Assembly: GCA_006738865.1 (NCBI GenBank)
Contig: AP019701.1
Location: forward strand, 2,290,001 to 2,354,000
DNA from: Allostella sp. ATCC 35155
GTDB taxonomy: Bacteria; Pseudomonadota; Alphaproteobacteria; ATCC43930; Allostellaceae
DNA length: 64,000 nt
Direction: 5' to 3'
Numbering within the stretch: position 1 is the stretch's first letter; every line of letters begins with the position of its first letter. The notes under the pieces are model-generated. The model saw only the letters and a program-made list of their open reading frames with translations. It had not been told where the DNA came from and made no database searches. A program made the translations under genes and the position numbers. Positions 27,442-35,861 of the stretch are shown one piece after another.

Positions 27442-28476
27442 GTGCGCGAGCGCGCGCTGGCCGAAGGGTTCGATGCCGTCGGGTTTGCGCCGGCCGTGCT
27501 GGATGCGCGGGTCCGGGGCTGGCTCGCCGATTTCCTCGCCGCCGGACGGCATGGCGACATGGGGTGGCTCGCGGCCAAGGCGGAATGGCGGACCGACCCC
27601 CGCGCGATGTGGCCGGAGGCGCGCAGCGTCGTGGCCCTCGGTCTCTCCTATGCGCCTGCGCGCGACCCGATGGCGCTGCTCGACCATCCGGACCGCGGCA
27701 TCGTCTCCGTCTATGCCCAGGGGCGCGACTATCACGACGTGGTCAAGCGCCGGCTGAAGCGCCTCGCGCGATGGCTGCACGAGGCGCACGGCGCCGGCGT
27801 CAAGGTCTTCGTGGATACCGCCGCGGTCATGGAAAAGCCGCTCGCTGCTCGCGCCGGCGTCGGCTGGCAGGGCAAGCACACCAACCTCGTGTCGCGCGAG
27901 CACGGTTCCTGGCTCTTCCTCGGCATGGTCTACACCGACCTGGAGTTGGAGCCCGACCCGGCCGAAGAGGATCATTGCGGCAGCTGCCGCCGCTGCCTCG
28001 ACGCCTGCCCGACCGACGCCTTTCCCGCGCCCTACCAACTCGACGCGCGGCGCTGCATCTCCTACCTGACGATCGAGCATGCCGGGCCGGTCGACCCGGA
28101 ACTGCGGCCCAAGCTCGGCAATCGCATCTATGGCTGCGACGATTGCCTCGCCGTCTGCCCCTGGAACAAGTTCGCGCAGCGCGCCAGCGAGGACGAGTTC
28201 CTGCCCCGCGCGGAACTGACCGCGCCGCGCCTCGCCGATCTGGCGCGGCTCGACGATGCGGCGTTCCGTCAGGTCTTCTCGGGCTCGCCCGTCAAGCGCA
28301 TCGGCCGCGACCGCTTCGTGCGCAACGTTCTCTACGCGCTTGGGAATTCGGGTGATCCAGAGAGCCTGCGGGCGGCCGCGCATCTGATCCAGGACCCTGA
28401 TCCGGTCGTCCGCGACGCGGCCAAGTGGGCTGTAGAACGGCTCGATACCTGCAAGGGAGAGGAGGGCGCTCCATGA
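27442..28476 (+). CDS. queG: Epoxyqueuosine reductase
   Basis: About 344 residues from this start. Two ferredoxin-type [4Fe-4S] clusters are clear ([16 protein letters not shown] and [13 protein letters not shown]), with the catalytic Asp region [24 protein letters not shown] and a C-terminal HEAT-like repeat. With cobalamin it reduces epoxyqueuosine to queuosine in tRNA. The frame offers a GTG at 27442 (14 nt after the queF stop, no good ribosome site) or an ATG at 27376 inside queF; GTG is taken because family proteins begin close to the [15 protein letters not shown] block. The stop overlaps the OsmC gene (ATGA). Confidence 0.93.
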   Translation: MRERALAEGFDAVGFAPAVLDARVRGWLADFLAAGRHGDMGWLAAKAEWRTDPRAMWPEARSVVALGLSYAPARDPMALLDHPDRGIVSVYAQGRDYHDVVKRRLKRLARWLHEAHGAGVKVFVDTAAVMEKPLAARAGVGWQGKHTNLVSREHGSWLFLGMVYTDLELEPDPAEEDHCGSCRRCLDACPTDAFPAPYQLDARRCISYLTIEHAGPVDPELRPKLGNRIYGCDDCLAVCPWNKFAQRASEDEFLPRAELTAPRLADLARLDDAAFRQVFSGSPVKRIGRDRFVRNVLYALGNSGDPESLRAAAHLIQDPDPVVRDAAKWAVERLDTCKGEEGAP

Positions 28477-28880
28477 CCACGATGACCGTGCAACTGCGCA
28501 GCATCCCGGACACGGCGGCCGCCGTCGGCTGGGCCGGCAGCCATACGATTGTGGTCGACCGGCCGGCCGGACGGGCCGGGGGCCAGGGGCTCGGCTTCAA
28601 CGGCGGCCAGCTGCTGGCACTGGCGATCGGTGGATGCCTCTGCAACGACCTGTACTATGTGGCCGAGGCCATGGGCGTGACGCTGACGGCGGTTTCGGTC
28701 GGCGTGACGGTTCATTTTGCGGGGCAGCCGCTGCTGGCGACGTCGGCCGAGGTGGTCGCCACGGTCGAGGCGGCTGATGCGGATGTTGACACCAATGCGA
28801 TCATCCGCCGTGCCGAAGCCATCTCGACCGTGAGCAACTCGATCGCACGCGGACTGCCGGTCCGGCTGAAGGCGGGCTAG
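28473..28880 (+). CDS. OsmC family protein
   Basis: 135 residues. It has an OsmC/Ohr-like fold pattern with [21 protein letters not shown], giving the conserved Cys, followed by an amphipathic helix and beta strands. OsmC/Ohr proteins reduce organic hydroperoxides with paired cysteines. Here the two visible cysteines are adjacent in CLC rather than far apart, and the classic N-terminal Arg/Glu are not obvious, so peroxidase activity is uncertain. ATGA overlap with queG makes it the last gene of the queuosine chain, an odd partner whose reason is unclear. Confidence 0.8.
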   Translation: MTTMTVQLRSIPDTAAAVGWAGSHTIVVDRPAGRAGGQGLGFNGGQLLALAIGGCLCNDLYYVAEAMGVTLTAVSVGVTVHFAGQPLLATSAEVVATVEAADADVDTNAIIRRAEAISTVSNSIARGLPVRLKAG

Positions 28881-28914
28881 GGGCGTCCCGGCAGGCTCGC
28901 GCGCGGCGCGGTGC

Positions 28915-29931
28915 TCAGCCGCCCTTCACACCCTGCGTATTGACGTAGAGCGCGTAGAGCGACTTGCTGCCGGCCATGAAGAGGCGGTTGCGCTTGACCC
29001 CGCCGAAGCAGACGTTGGCACAGCGCTCCGGCAGGTTGATCCGGACGATCGGCTTGCCCGACGGGTTGACGACCAGCACCCCGTCATGCCCTTCGCCCAT
29101 CCCCCAGCCGATCCAGAGGTTGCCGTCGACGTCGCAGCGCATGCCGTCGGGGGTTCCGGACTGGCCCGCGTCCATGAACGTCCGCGGGTTGGTCAGCTTC
29201 GTGCCGTTCTCGACCACGTCGTAGACCCGGATGACGCGCGGCAGCACGCCGCCCTCGACGACATAGAACTTGCGCTCGTCCGGGGAGAAGCAGAGGCCGT
29301 TCGGGCGGTTGATGTCGCCGATCATCACGCTCGCCTGGCCGGTGCGTCCGTCGAGGCGATAGACGTTGGTCGGCAGTTCCGGCGTCGCCGTGTGGCCCTC
29401 GTAATGGCCGAGGATTCCGAAGGGCGGGTCGGTGAACCAGATCGAATCGTCCGACTTCACGATGACGTCGTTGGGTGAATTGAGCGGCTTGCCCTCGAAC
29501 TTGTCGATGAGGACGGTGATCGTCCCGTCATGTTCGGTGCGGGTCACCCGCCTGGTATCGTGCTCGCAGGTGACGAGGCGTCCCTGCCGGTCGCGGGTGT
29601 TGCCGTTGGAGAAGTTGGACGGCTGCCGGAAGGTGCTGACCCGGCCGGTGGTCTCGTCCCAGCGCAGCATGCGGTTGTTCGGGATGTCGCTCCACAGGAG
29701 ATAGCGGCCGTCGCCGAACCACACGGGGCCCTCTGACCAGCGGAAGCCGGTGGCGAGGCGCTCCACGCCGGCCAGCGCCAGGCGATAGCGGCCGAACGAG
29801 GGGTCGAGGATCTCGACGAGCGGGTCGGGATAGCGGCGCTCCGGCTGCCACTGGGCGAGCGCGGCGGGGGCCGCCGTCGCTGCGGTGGCCGCGGTGGTCC
29901 ATCCGAGGAAGTCTCTTCGTGTGCCGATCAT
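28915..29931 (-). CDS. SMP-30/gluconolactonase family lactonase, Tat-exported
   Basis: 338 residues. The N-terminus RRDFLGWTTAATAATAAPAA is a twin-arginine signal. The six-bladed propeller has family metal-site motifs: FRWSEGPVWF (Glu ligand), LNSPNDVIVKSD (Asn ligand), RPNGLCFSPDE and GTPDGMRCDVDGNLWIG (Asp ligand). Such enzymes open sugar lactones. GGAGGAA precedes the ATG. It follows the dctM gene by 61 nt on the same strand, suggesting that a sugar lactone is hydrolysed in the periplasm and the acid imported by the TRAP transporter. Confidence 0.9.
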   Translation of the reverse strand: MIGTRRDFLGWTTAATAATAAPAALAQWQPERRYPDPLVEILDPSFGRYRLALAGVERLATGFRWSEGPVWFGDGRYLLWSDIPNNRMLRWDETTGRVSTFRQPSNFSNGNTRDRQGRLVTCEHDTRRVTRTEHDGTITVLIDKFEGKPLNSPNDVIVKSDDSIWFTDPPFGILGHYEGHTATPELPTNVYRLDGRTGQASVMIGDINRPNGLCFSPDERKFYVVEGGVLPRVIRVYDVVENGTKLTNPRTFMDAGQSGTPDGMRCDVDGNLWIGWGMGEGHDGVLVVNPSGKPIVRINLPERCANVCFGGVKRNRLFMAGSKSLYALYVNTQGVKGG

Positions 29932-29992
29932 CGGTCGTTCCTCCGGCGGTGTTGCGGGCGCGACAGACTTCCCCCGCGCCCGGAGGGGGTGC

Positions 29993-31276
29993 TCACAGCC
30001 GTACCAGGCTGGGCACGAACAGCGAGACCTCGGGCACATAGGTGACGAGCGCCAGGACGACGAGCATGGCGAGGTAGAAGGGCCAGATCTCGCGCGCCAC
30101 CTGCTCGATCCGCACGCGCCCGACGGCGCAGCCGACGAACATGGTCGCGCCGACCGGCGGCGTGATCAGGCCGATGCCGAGATTGACCAGCATGATCATC
30201 CCGAAATGCACGGGATCGACGCCGAACGTCTTCACGACCGGCAGCAGGATCGGCGTGCAGATCAGCAGCAGGGGCGCCAAGTCCATCAGGCAGCCGAGCA
30301 CCAGCAGCATGATGTTGATGAAGAAGAGGATGACGTACTTGTTGTCGGACAGGGTGAGGAAGAAGGCCGTCACCTGGGCCGGCAGCTGCATCAGGGCCAT
30401 GATGTAGCCGAAGGACGATGCGAACCCGATCAGGATCATCACCATCGCCACGGTTTTGACGACCCGGTGCAGCAGCTTCGGCAGCTCGCGCCAGCGATAG
30501 TCGCGATAGACGAACATCGTGATGAGGAACGCGTAGACGCAGGCGACGGCCGCGGATTCGGTCGCGGTGAAGACGCCGGACAGGATCCCGCCGAGAATGA
30601 TCACCATGGTCAGCAGGCCGTAGAAGGCCTCGATCACGATCCGCACCGCCTGACGCAGCGGCACGGGCTCGCCCTTGGGATAGCCCTTGCGGTGGGCGAT
30701 GAAGATGCAGAGCCCGATCAGCGAGCCGCCGAGCAGCAGGCCCGGCACGAAGCCGGCCAGGAAGAGGTGCGCGATCGAGACCGTGCCGCCGGCGGCCAGC
30801 GAATAGATCACCGCGTTGTGGCTGGGCGGGATCAGGATGGCCTGCACCGAGCCGGCGATCGTCACGTTGGTCGCGAAGACGCGCGGATAGCCCGCCCGGA
30901 CCATCTGCGGGATCATCACCGAGCCGATCGAGGAGGTGTCGGCGACCGACGAGCCGGAGATGCAGCCGAAGAAGCTGGAGGCGAGGATATTGACGAGCGC
31001 GAGCCCGCCGCGGATGAAGCCGACCAGGACGTTGGCGAGCGCGACGAGCCGGCGGGCCATGCCGCCCTCGGCCATGATGGCGCCCGCCAGCACGAAGAAG
31101 GGGATCGCCAGCAGCGAGAAGTTGCGCACGCCGTCCGAGATCTTGAGCATCACCGCTTCCCACGGGATGTCGATCCAGACGGCACCGACCAGCGCCGCGG
31201 CGCCGAGGGCGTAGGCGACCGGCAGGCCGAGCGCGATGAGCGCGAAGAGGCTGCCGAGCAGAACAAGCGCGTCCAT
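29993..31276 (-). CDS. dctM: TRAP transporter large permease DctM
   Basis: 427 residues with about 12 membrane segments. It has the DctM motifs GCISGSSVADTSSIGSVMIP and, in the second half, LVNLGIGLITPPVGATMFVG. This subunit forms the ion-coupled transport path for the ligand bound by DctP. ATG 31276 lies 5 nt after the dctQ stop. The order DctP-DctQ-DctM-lactonase is shared with sugar-acid (uronate/aldonate) uptake loci. Confidence 0.95.
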   Translation of the reverse strand: MDALVLLGSLFALIALGLPVAYALGAAALVGAVWIDIPWEAVMLKISDGVRNFSLLAIPFFVLAGAIMAEGGMARRLVALANVLVGFIRGGLALVNILASSFFGCISGSSVADTSSIGSVMIPQMVRAGYPRVFATNVTIAGSVQAILIPPSHNAVIYSLAAGGTVSIAHLFLAGFVPGLLLGGSLIGLCIFIAHRKGYPKGEPVPLRQAVRIVIEAFYGLLTMVIILGGILSGVFTATESAAVACVYAFLITMFVYRDYRWRELPKLLHRVVKTVAMVMILIGFASSFGYIMALMQLPAQVTAFFLTLSDNKYVILFFINIMLLVLGCLMDLAPLLLICTPILLPVVKTFGVDPVHFGMIMLVNLGIGLITPPVGATMFVGCAVGRVRIEQVAREIWPFYLAMLVVLALVTYVPEVSLFVPSLVRL

Positions 31277-31281
31277 GGTCG

Positions 31282-31800
31282 CTATTCCTCCTCGATCGCC
31301 GTGTCCTTGAAGACGATCGAGTCCGGCGGCGGCGGCCCGATCCACAGGCGCTCGATGATGAAGAGGAGGGTGATCGCCCCGCCGATCGGCAGCGGCAGGT
31401 AGGTGATCCCGACCGAGAGGAAGGGGAACTCGGCGATCACCTGGTTCCAGGTCGTGAGGGCGAGCTCGTAGCCGTAGACGACCATGAACAGGCTGACCGC
31501 GCCGAGCAGCAGGTCGACCAGCAGCGCCAGCAGGCGCCGGACGGGCGGCGGTGTCGCGCCGGCGACCATGTCGACCGCGATATGCGAGCCGGCGCGGTAG
31601 CAGGCGGCGGCGCCGAGGAAGGTGAAGAGCACCATGAGGAGGATCGCCAGCGGCTCCGGCCAGGCCGACCCGCGGTTCAGCACATAGCGGGTGAAGACCC
31701 CCCAGGGAACGACCAGGGTGATGACGACCACCGCGAGGCCGGCGACGGAGACGCTCGCGAGGTACAGCGCGTCCATCGCGCGGCGATAGGCATGGGACAT
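31282..31800 (-). CDS. dctQ: TRAP transporter small permease DctQ
   Basis: 172 residues with four membrane helices. It contains the typical MVLFTFLGAAACYRAGSHIAVD stretch with the conserved Gly/Asp and RYVLNRG in the first loop. It is the small subunit that works with DctM. The frame is open 20 codons above ATG 31800 but that part is Arg/Pro-rich and lacks helix character. Confidence 0.9.
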   Translation of the reverse strand: MSHAYRRAMDALYLASVSVAGLAVVVITLVVPWGVFTRYVLNRGSAWPEPLAILLMVLFTFLGAAACYRAGSHIAVDMVAGATPPPVRRLLALLVDLLLGAVSLFMVVYGYELALTTWNQVIAEFPFLSVGITYLPLPIGGAITLLFIIERLWIGPPPPDSIVFKDTAIEEE

Positions 31801-31864
31801 CGGCGTTCGGACCCGGAAAAGGGCCGGCCGGCGGGAAGTTCCGCCGGCCGGCCGGGGCAATCGA

Positions 31865-32866
31865 CTACTGGACCGCCTGGATGCGCTTCACGAGTTCGGC
31901 ATACTTGCCGCCGTACTTGTCCCAGACGGGCTTCACCGCGTCCTGGAACTGCTTCTTGTCGGCGAAGGTCACGATCTCGATGCCGGCCGCCTTCATCTTG
32001 GCGACCGATTCCTCCTCCATCTTGTACCAGAGGGCCCGCTGCTCCTGCTGGGCCTCCTTGGAGACCTTGCGGATCAGCGCCTGGTCTTCCTTGGAAAGCG
32101 TGTCCCAGGTGCGGCGCGAGAACACGAAGATCTCGGGAATGATCAGGTGCTCGGTCATCGAGAAGTACTTGGCGACCTGATAGTGGTTCTGGACGATGTA
32201 GGTCGGCGGATTGTTCTCCGCGCCGTCGACCACGCCGGTCTGCATCGCGCTGTACAGCTCGTTGAAGCCCATCGCGATGCCGTTGCCGCCCATCGCGTTC
32301 ATCGTGTCGACGAAGATGGGATTGCCCATCATGCGGATCTTGAGGCCCTTCAGATCTTCGGCCGAGCGGATCGGGCGCTTGCTGTTGTAGACGTTGCGCG
32401 ATCCGGCGTTCATCCAGCCGAGCGCGATCAGCCGGGTCTGCGGGTTGCTGGAGATCTTGGCCAGCAGTTCGTCGCCGATCTCGCCGTCGATCACCTTCTC
32501 CATGTGCTTGGAGTCGCGGAAGACGAACGGCATGTTGAAGACGTTGAGTTCGTCGACGATCGTGCCGACCGGCCCGACGCTGATGCGGGCGATCTGGAGG
32601 GCGCCGAGCTGCGCCTGCTCGATCATCTCCTTCTCGCCGCCGAGCTGCATCGACGGGAACATCTGGACGCTGAGGCGGCCGCCGGTCGCGGCCTCCAGCT
32701 TCTTGCCCATGCGGACGATCGCCTCGACCGTGGGATAGCCCAGCGGATGCACGTCGCTGGCCTTCAGCACCATCTTCTGCTGGGCAAGGGCCGGGGGCGT
32801 CGCGAACGTGCCGAGGGTGAGCGCAGCCGCGGTCGCGGCCGCCAGAACGAGCCGATAATGGAACAT
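31865..32866 (-). CDS. dctP: TRAP transporter solute-binding protein DctP
   Basis: 333 residues. Signal peptide (about 1-28), then the DctP pattern: VLKASDVHPLGYPTVEA, MGNPIFVDTMNAMGGNGIAM (ligand-carboxylate Arg lies just before, in KIRMM) and VVDGAENNPPTY. It binds an organic or sugar acid in the periplasm. A GGGAGGAG ribosome site is 6 nt before ATG 32866. First gene of the dctPQM-lactonase unit, divergent from the dehydrogenase genes. Confidence 0.94.
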   Translation of the reverse strand: MFHYRLVLAAATAAALTLGTFATPPALAQQKMVLKASDVHPLGYPTVEAIVRMGKKLEAATGGRLSVQMFPSMQLGGEKEMIEQAQLGALQIARISVGPVGTIVDELNVFNMPFVFRDSKHMEKVIDGEIGDELLAKISSNPQTRLIALGWMNAGSRNVYNSKRPIRSAEDLKGLKIRMMGNPIFVDTMNAMGGNGIAMGFNELYSAMQTGVVDGAENNPPTYIVQNHYQVAKYFSMTEHLIIPEIFVFSRRTWDTLSKEDQALIRKVSKEAQQEQRALWYKMEEESVAKMKAAGIEIVTFADKKQFQDAVKPVWDKYGGKYAELVKRIQAVQ

Positions 32867-32915
32867 CTTGTCTCCTCCCGACGCCGCTTCGTGGATGGCG
32901 GCATTCAGCGCGAAG

Positions 32916-32944
32916 ACGCTAGCATGGCCCCGGATTGGCAACAA
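32916..32944 (-). promoter_or_regulatory. Candidate dctP promoter with overlapping CAATCGG direct repeats
   Basis: Minus-strand TTGTTG (32939-32944), a 17-nt spacer and TAGCGT (32916-32921). On the plus strand CAATCGG occurs at 32942-32948 and 32953-32959, one helical turn apart, touching the -35 box. The repeats could bind a regulator serving both divergent units. Confidence 0.4.
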
Positions 32945-32987
32945 TCGGACTGCAATCGGTCGGCGATCCGGCGGAGGAAACACGCGT

Positions 32988-33992
32988 ATGGCGACGATCC
33001 TGCTCACCCATCCCGAGAGCGCGCGGCGCCTCTATTACGGCGAACGGGCCCTCGGCGGCCTCGCGGCGCTCGGGGCCCTGCGCGTCAACCCGCACGACCG
33101 GCCCTTCTCGGAGGCGGAGCTGATTGCGGCGGCCGCTGAGTCGGATGTGATCGTCTCGGATCGGCAGACCCCCGGATGGCCCGGGGTCTTCGATGCGCTG
33201 CCGGGCCTCGTGGCCTTCGTCCGCTGCGCGGTCGACATCCGCAACATCGAGGTGCCGGCGGCGAGCCGCAATGGCGTGCTCGTCACGCGGGCCGGGCCCG
33301 GCTTCGGGCCGGCAGTGGCGGAGTGGATCGTCGGCGCCATGATCGGCCTTGCCCGCCATTCCGCTCACTACGTCGCCGGCTATGCCGCGGGCGCCGTGCC
33401 GGGATCCCGGATGGGCCGGGAGATCCGCGGCAGTACGGTCGGGATCGTCGGCTACGGCACCATCGCGCGCCGGCTCTGCCGACTGCTCGCTCCGTTCGAG
33501 CCGCGCCTGCTGGTCCATGATCCCTATGTCGCGATCGAGGACGCCGGCGTGCACCAGGTCGACCTCGCGACGCTCTTGGCCGAAGCTGATTTCCTGATCC
33601 CGCTGGCGGTTGCCACGCCGGAGACCGAGAACCTCGTCAATGCGGACCTGCTGGCGCGCCTGAAGCCCGGGGCGCTGCTGGTCAATGCCTCGCGCGGCAA
33701 CCTGATGGACGAGGCGGCGGTCGCGGCGGCGCTCGATTCCGGCCGGCTCGGCGGCCTTGCCATGGATGTCGGGCGGGCGGCAGACCAGATGCCGTCACCG
33801 GAACTGGCCGGCCGCCATGACGTCCTTGCGACCCCGCACATCGGCGGCCTGACGCCGGAGGCGATCGCCTATCAGGCCGACGAGACGGTCCGCCAGGTGG
33901 CGGAGATCGTGGCGGGCCGCGTCCCACCCGGCGCGGTCAATGCCGAGGCCGCGAGCCGGCTCTCACGCCTCGGCAACGGCGCGCCGGCGTGA
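32988..33992 (+). CDS. D-isomer-specific 2-hydroxyacid dehydrogenase family protein
   Basis: 334 residues. The NAD-binding glycine motif is GIVGYGTIARRL, the substrate Arg is in NASRGNLMDEAAV and the catalytic His in LATPHIGGLTPEA. The catalytic Glu expected after the DV motif is missing: the stretch reads MDVGRAADQMPSPEL, with Ala at the Glu position and Asp next to it. It is therefore a divergent subfamily. Likely acts on a sugar-derived hydroxy/oxo-acid. GGCGGAGGAA precedes ATG 32988; the stop overlaps the next gene as GTGA. Confidence 0.85.
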   Translation: MATILLTHPESARRLYYGERALGGLAALGALRVNPHDRPFSEAELIAAAAESDVIVSDRQTPGWPGVFDALPGLVAFVRCAVDIRNIEVPAASRNGVLVTRAGPGFGPAVAEWIVGAMIGLARHSAHYVAGYAAGAVPGSRMGREIRGSTVGIVGYGTIARRLCRLLAPFEPRLLVHDPYVAIEDAGVHQVDLATLLAEADFLIPLAVATPETENLVNADLLARLKPGALLVNASRGNLMDEAAVAAALDSGRLGGLAMDVGRAADQMPSPELAGRHDVLATPHIGGLTPEAIAYQADETVRQVAEIVAGRVPPGAVNAEAASRLSRLGNGAPA

Positions 33993-35023
33993 ACCGCCCC
34001 TTCGGCGTCGCCCTGGTCGGCCTCGGCATGGCGGTCTCGCCCCATGCGAGGGCGCTGGCCGATCTCCGCGAGAGCGTTGTGGTGCGTCACGCCTGGAGCC
34101 CGTCCGCCGCACGCCGGGCCGCTTTCCATGCCGCGACGGGGTTCCCCGTCGCGGACAGCCTGGAGGCGGTCCTGGAGGACGCGGCGGTCGAGGCCGTCAT
34201 CCTGCTGACGCCGCCCGACACCCATCTCGAACTGGTGGAACGTGTCCTGGCCGCGGGCAAGCATGTCCTCTTGGAGAAGCCGCTCGAAGCGGACCCGCAG
34301 CGCGCGGAAGCCGTGGTGGCGTCCTGTGCCGCCGCGGGCCGCGTCCTCGGACTCGTGCTGCAGCACCGTTTCCGTCCCGCGGCTGAGCGCCTTTCGGCGC
34401 TGATTCAGGACGGAGCGTTGGGCGCGATCGTCGGGGCTGGAGCGGTCATCCGGCTGTGGCGGCCGCAATCCTACTACGACCAGCCCGGCCGCGGCCGGCG
34501 CGCGCGGGACGGCGGCGGCGTGCTGCTGACCCAGGGCATCCACACGCTGGACCTGCTGCTGTCCCTGGCCGGACCGGTCGCCGAGGTCGCCGCCTTCGCG
34601 GTCACCTCGGCGGTGCACCGCATGGAAACCGAGGACCTCGTCGCGGCGGCCTTGAAGTTCGGCTCCGGCGCGATCGGCACGGTCGATGCCACCACGGCGG
34701 CCTTTCCCGGGCAGCCCGAGCGGATCGAGATCATCGGCACGCGCGCGACCGCTTCGCTCATCGGCGCCGAACTCGATGTCCGCTGGCACGACGGCCGGAC
34801 CGAGCAGGTCCGCGGCGAGACGGGGACGGGCGGCGCCGGTGCCGATCCGATGGCGTTTCCCCACGACTGGCACCGCGCCCTCATTGCGGACTTCGCCGCC
34901 GCCGTGCGGGCCGGCCGCAGCCCGCGCGCGGACGGGGCGGCCGGCTTGGCCGTGCACGACCTGATCGGCGCGATCCTCCGATCGGCCGAGCAGGGTGCCG
35001 CGGTGGCAGTGCCGGTGCGTTAG
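33989..35023 (+). CDS. Gfo/Idh/MocA family NAD(P)-dependent oxidoreductase
   Basis: 344 residues. The N-terminal Rossmann fold opens FGVALVGLGMAVSPHARAL and has the family EKP motif (HVLLEKPLEADP) with the catalytic Lys. The C-terminal alpha/beta domain includes GGGVLLTQGIHTLDLLL, where the His is the usual catalytic residue. These enzymes oxidise sugars, inositols or sugar acids. The GTG start overlaps the upstream stop (GTGA), so it is coupled to the hydroxyacid dehydrogenase; with the divergent TRAP/lactonase genes this makes a sugar-acid pathway. Its last 4 nt overlap the convergent PCuAC gene. Confidence 0.88.
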   Translation: MNRPFGVALVGLGMAVSPHARALADLRESVVVRHAWSPSAARRAAFHAATGFPVADSLEAVLEDAAVEAVILLTPPDTHLELVERVLAAGKHVLLEKPLEADPQRAEAVVASCAAAGRVLGLVLQHRFRPAAERLSALIQDGALGAIVGAGAVIRLWRPQSYYDQPGRGRRARDGGGVLLTQGIHTLDLLLSLAGPVAEVAAFAVTSAVHRMETEDLVAAALKFGSGAIGTVDATTAAFPGQPERIEIIGTRATASLIGAELDVRWHDGRTEQVRGETGTGGAGADPMAFPHDWHRALIADFAAAVRAGRSPRADGAAGLAVHDLIGAILRSAEQGAAVAVPVR

Positions 35024-35478
35024 TGCCGCATATGCCCGGCTGCCGCGGCTGCTCCGACGGTCACGTCGACGACACGCCGGCCGGCCTTCTCGAAGGTCAG
35101 GTCGAGCGGGAAGCGGTCCCCGGCCTTCAGCGGAGCCTTCAGTCCGATCAGCATGATGTGATAGCCGCCCGGCTGCAGCTTCTGCGTCGCACCGGCGGCG
35201 ACCTCGATCGCCTGCACCGGCCGCATCCGCATGACGTCGCCGTCCTTGACCACGGTGTGCAGTTCGACCGCCTTGGCGACGGAGGCCGCGGCCGAGACGA
35301 GACGATCGGCGTCCGAACCGCGGTTGTGGATCGTGAGATAGGCCGCGCTCATCTTGCCGCTCCCGGCGGACGGGCGTGCCCACGGGGCGCTGACCTCGAT
35401 CGATGCATTCTGGGCGAGGGCGGGCAGGGCGGGGAGGATGGCGAGGGCCGCAACCGCGGCCAGGGTGCGAATGCGCAT
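35020..35478 (-). CDS. Periplasmic PCu(A)C-type copper chaperone
   Basis: 152 residues. Signal peptide (1-22, ALA-QN), then the PCuAC copper site: H74 in VELHTVVKDG, M83/M85 in DVMRMRPV, and H107/M109 in QPGGYHIML. Known members hand Cu(I) to the Cu-A or Cu-B centre of cytochrome oxidase. It ends GHMRH, adding more soft ligands. ATG 35478 has an AAAGGAA ribosome site; ATG 35502, which overlaps the upstream stop (ATGA), would add eight residues. Last gene of the copper operon. Confidence 0.92.
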   Translation of the reverse strand: MRIRTLAAVAALAILPALPALAQNASIEVSAPWARPSAGSGKMSAAYLTIHNRGSDADRLVSAAASVAKAVELHTVVKDGDVMRMRPVQAIEVAAGATQKLQPGGYHIMLIGLKAPLKAGDRFPLDLTFEKAGRRVVDVTVGAAAAAGHMRH

Positions 35479-35498
35479 GTCGGTTCCTTTCGTCTGTT

Positions 35499-35816
35499 TC
35501 ATGGCGTTCCGGCCAGCTTGCGCGGGTCGAGACGCCCGATCTCGAACGCGATGCGGACGGCCTGCGCCAGTCCGGATTCGTAGGCGCGATCGGCACAGGC
35601 CGTCTGCGCGGCCTCGATCGCCTGCCGCAGGCGGGCCGCCGCCTCGGGCGAGGGCCGTGCGGCAGCCAGCATCTGCGAGACCTCCCGCAGCGGCCCGTGG
35701 CAGAGTTCGGTCAGATGCTCGTCGAGGGCATCGGGATCGCAGGCGCCGGCGGGGGCGGGCGCGACCGCCGCCGCGAGCGCGATGGCGCTCGCGGCGGCGA
35801 TGCGGATGAGCGGCAT
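35499..35816 (-). CDS. Small secreted Cys-containing protein of the copper operon, unknown function
   Basis: 105 residues; not recognised. A clear signal peptide (residues 1-25, cleavage near AGA-C) leaves a mature protein that begins at or next to C26, with C39 in ELCHGPL and C74 in QTACADRAY; the rest is helical and Ala/Arg-rich. C26 sits where a lipobox Cys might be, but the preceding AGA fits the consensus poorly. GGAGG lies 7 nt before ATG 35816. It is placed between a TonB receptor and a PCuAC chaperone, 45 nt after the receptor gene, so a role in copper passage is the natural guess, not shown by sequence. Confidence 0.75.
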   Translation of the reverse strand: MPLIRIAAASAIALAAAVAPAPAGACDPDALDEHLTELCHGPLREVSQMLAAARPSPEAAARLRQAIEAAQTACADRAYESGLAQAVRIAFEIGRLDPRKLAGTP

Positions 35817-35861
35817 CGTGGCACCTCCTCGGGATTGGGGACGGATCGACAAGGGCTGGCC

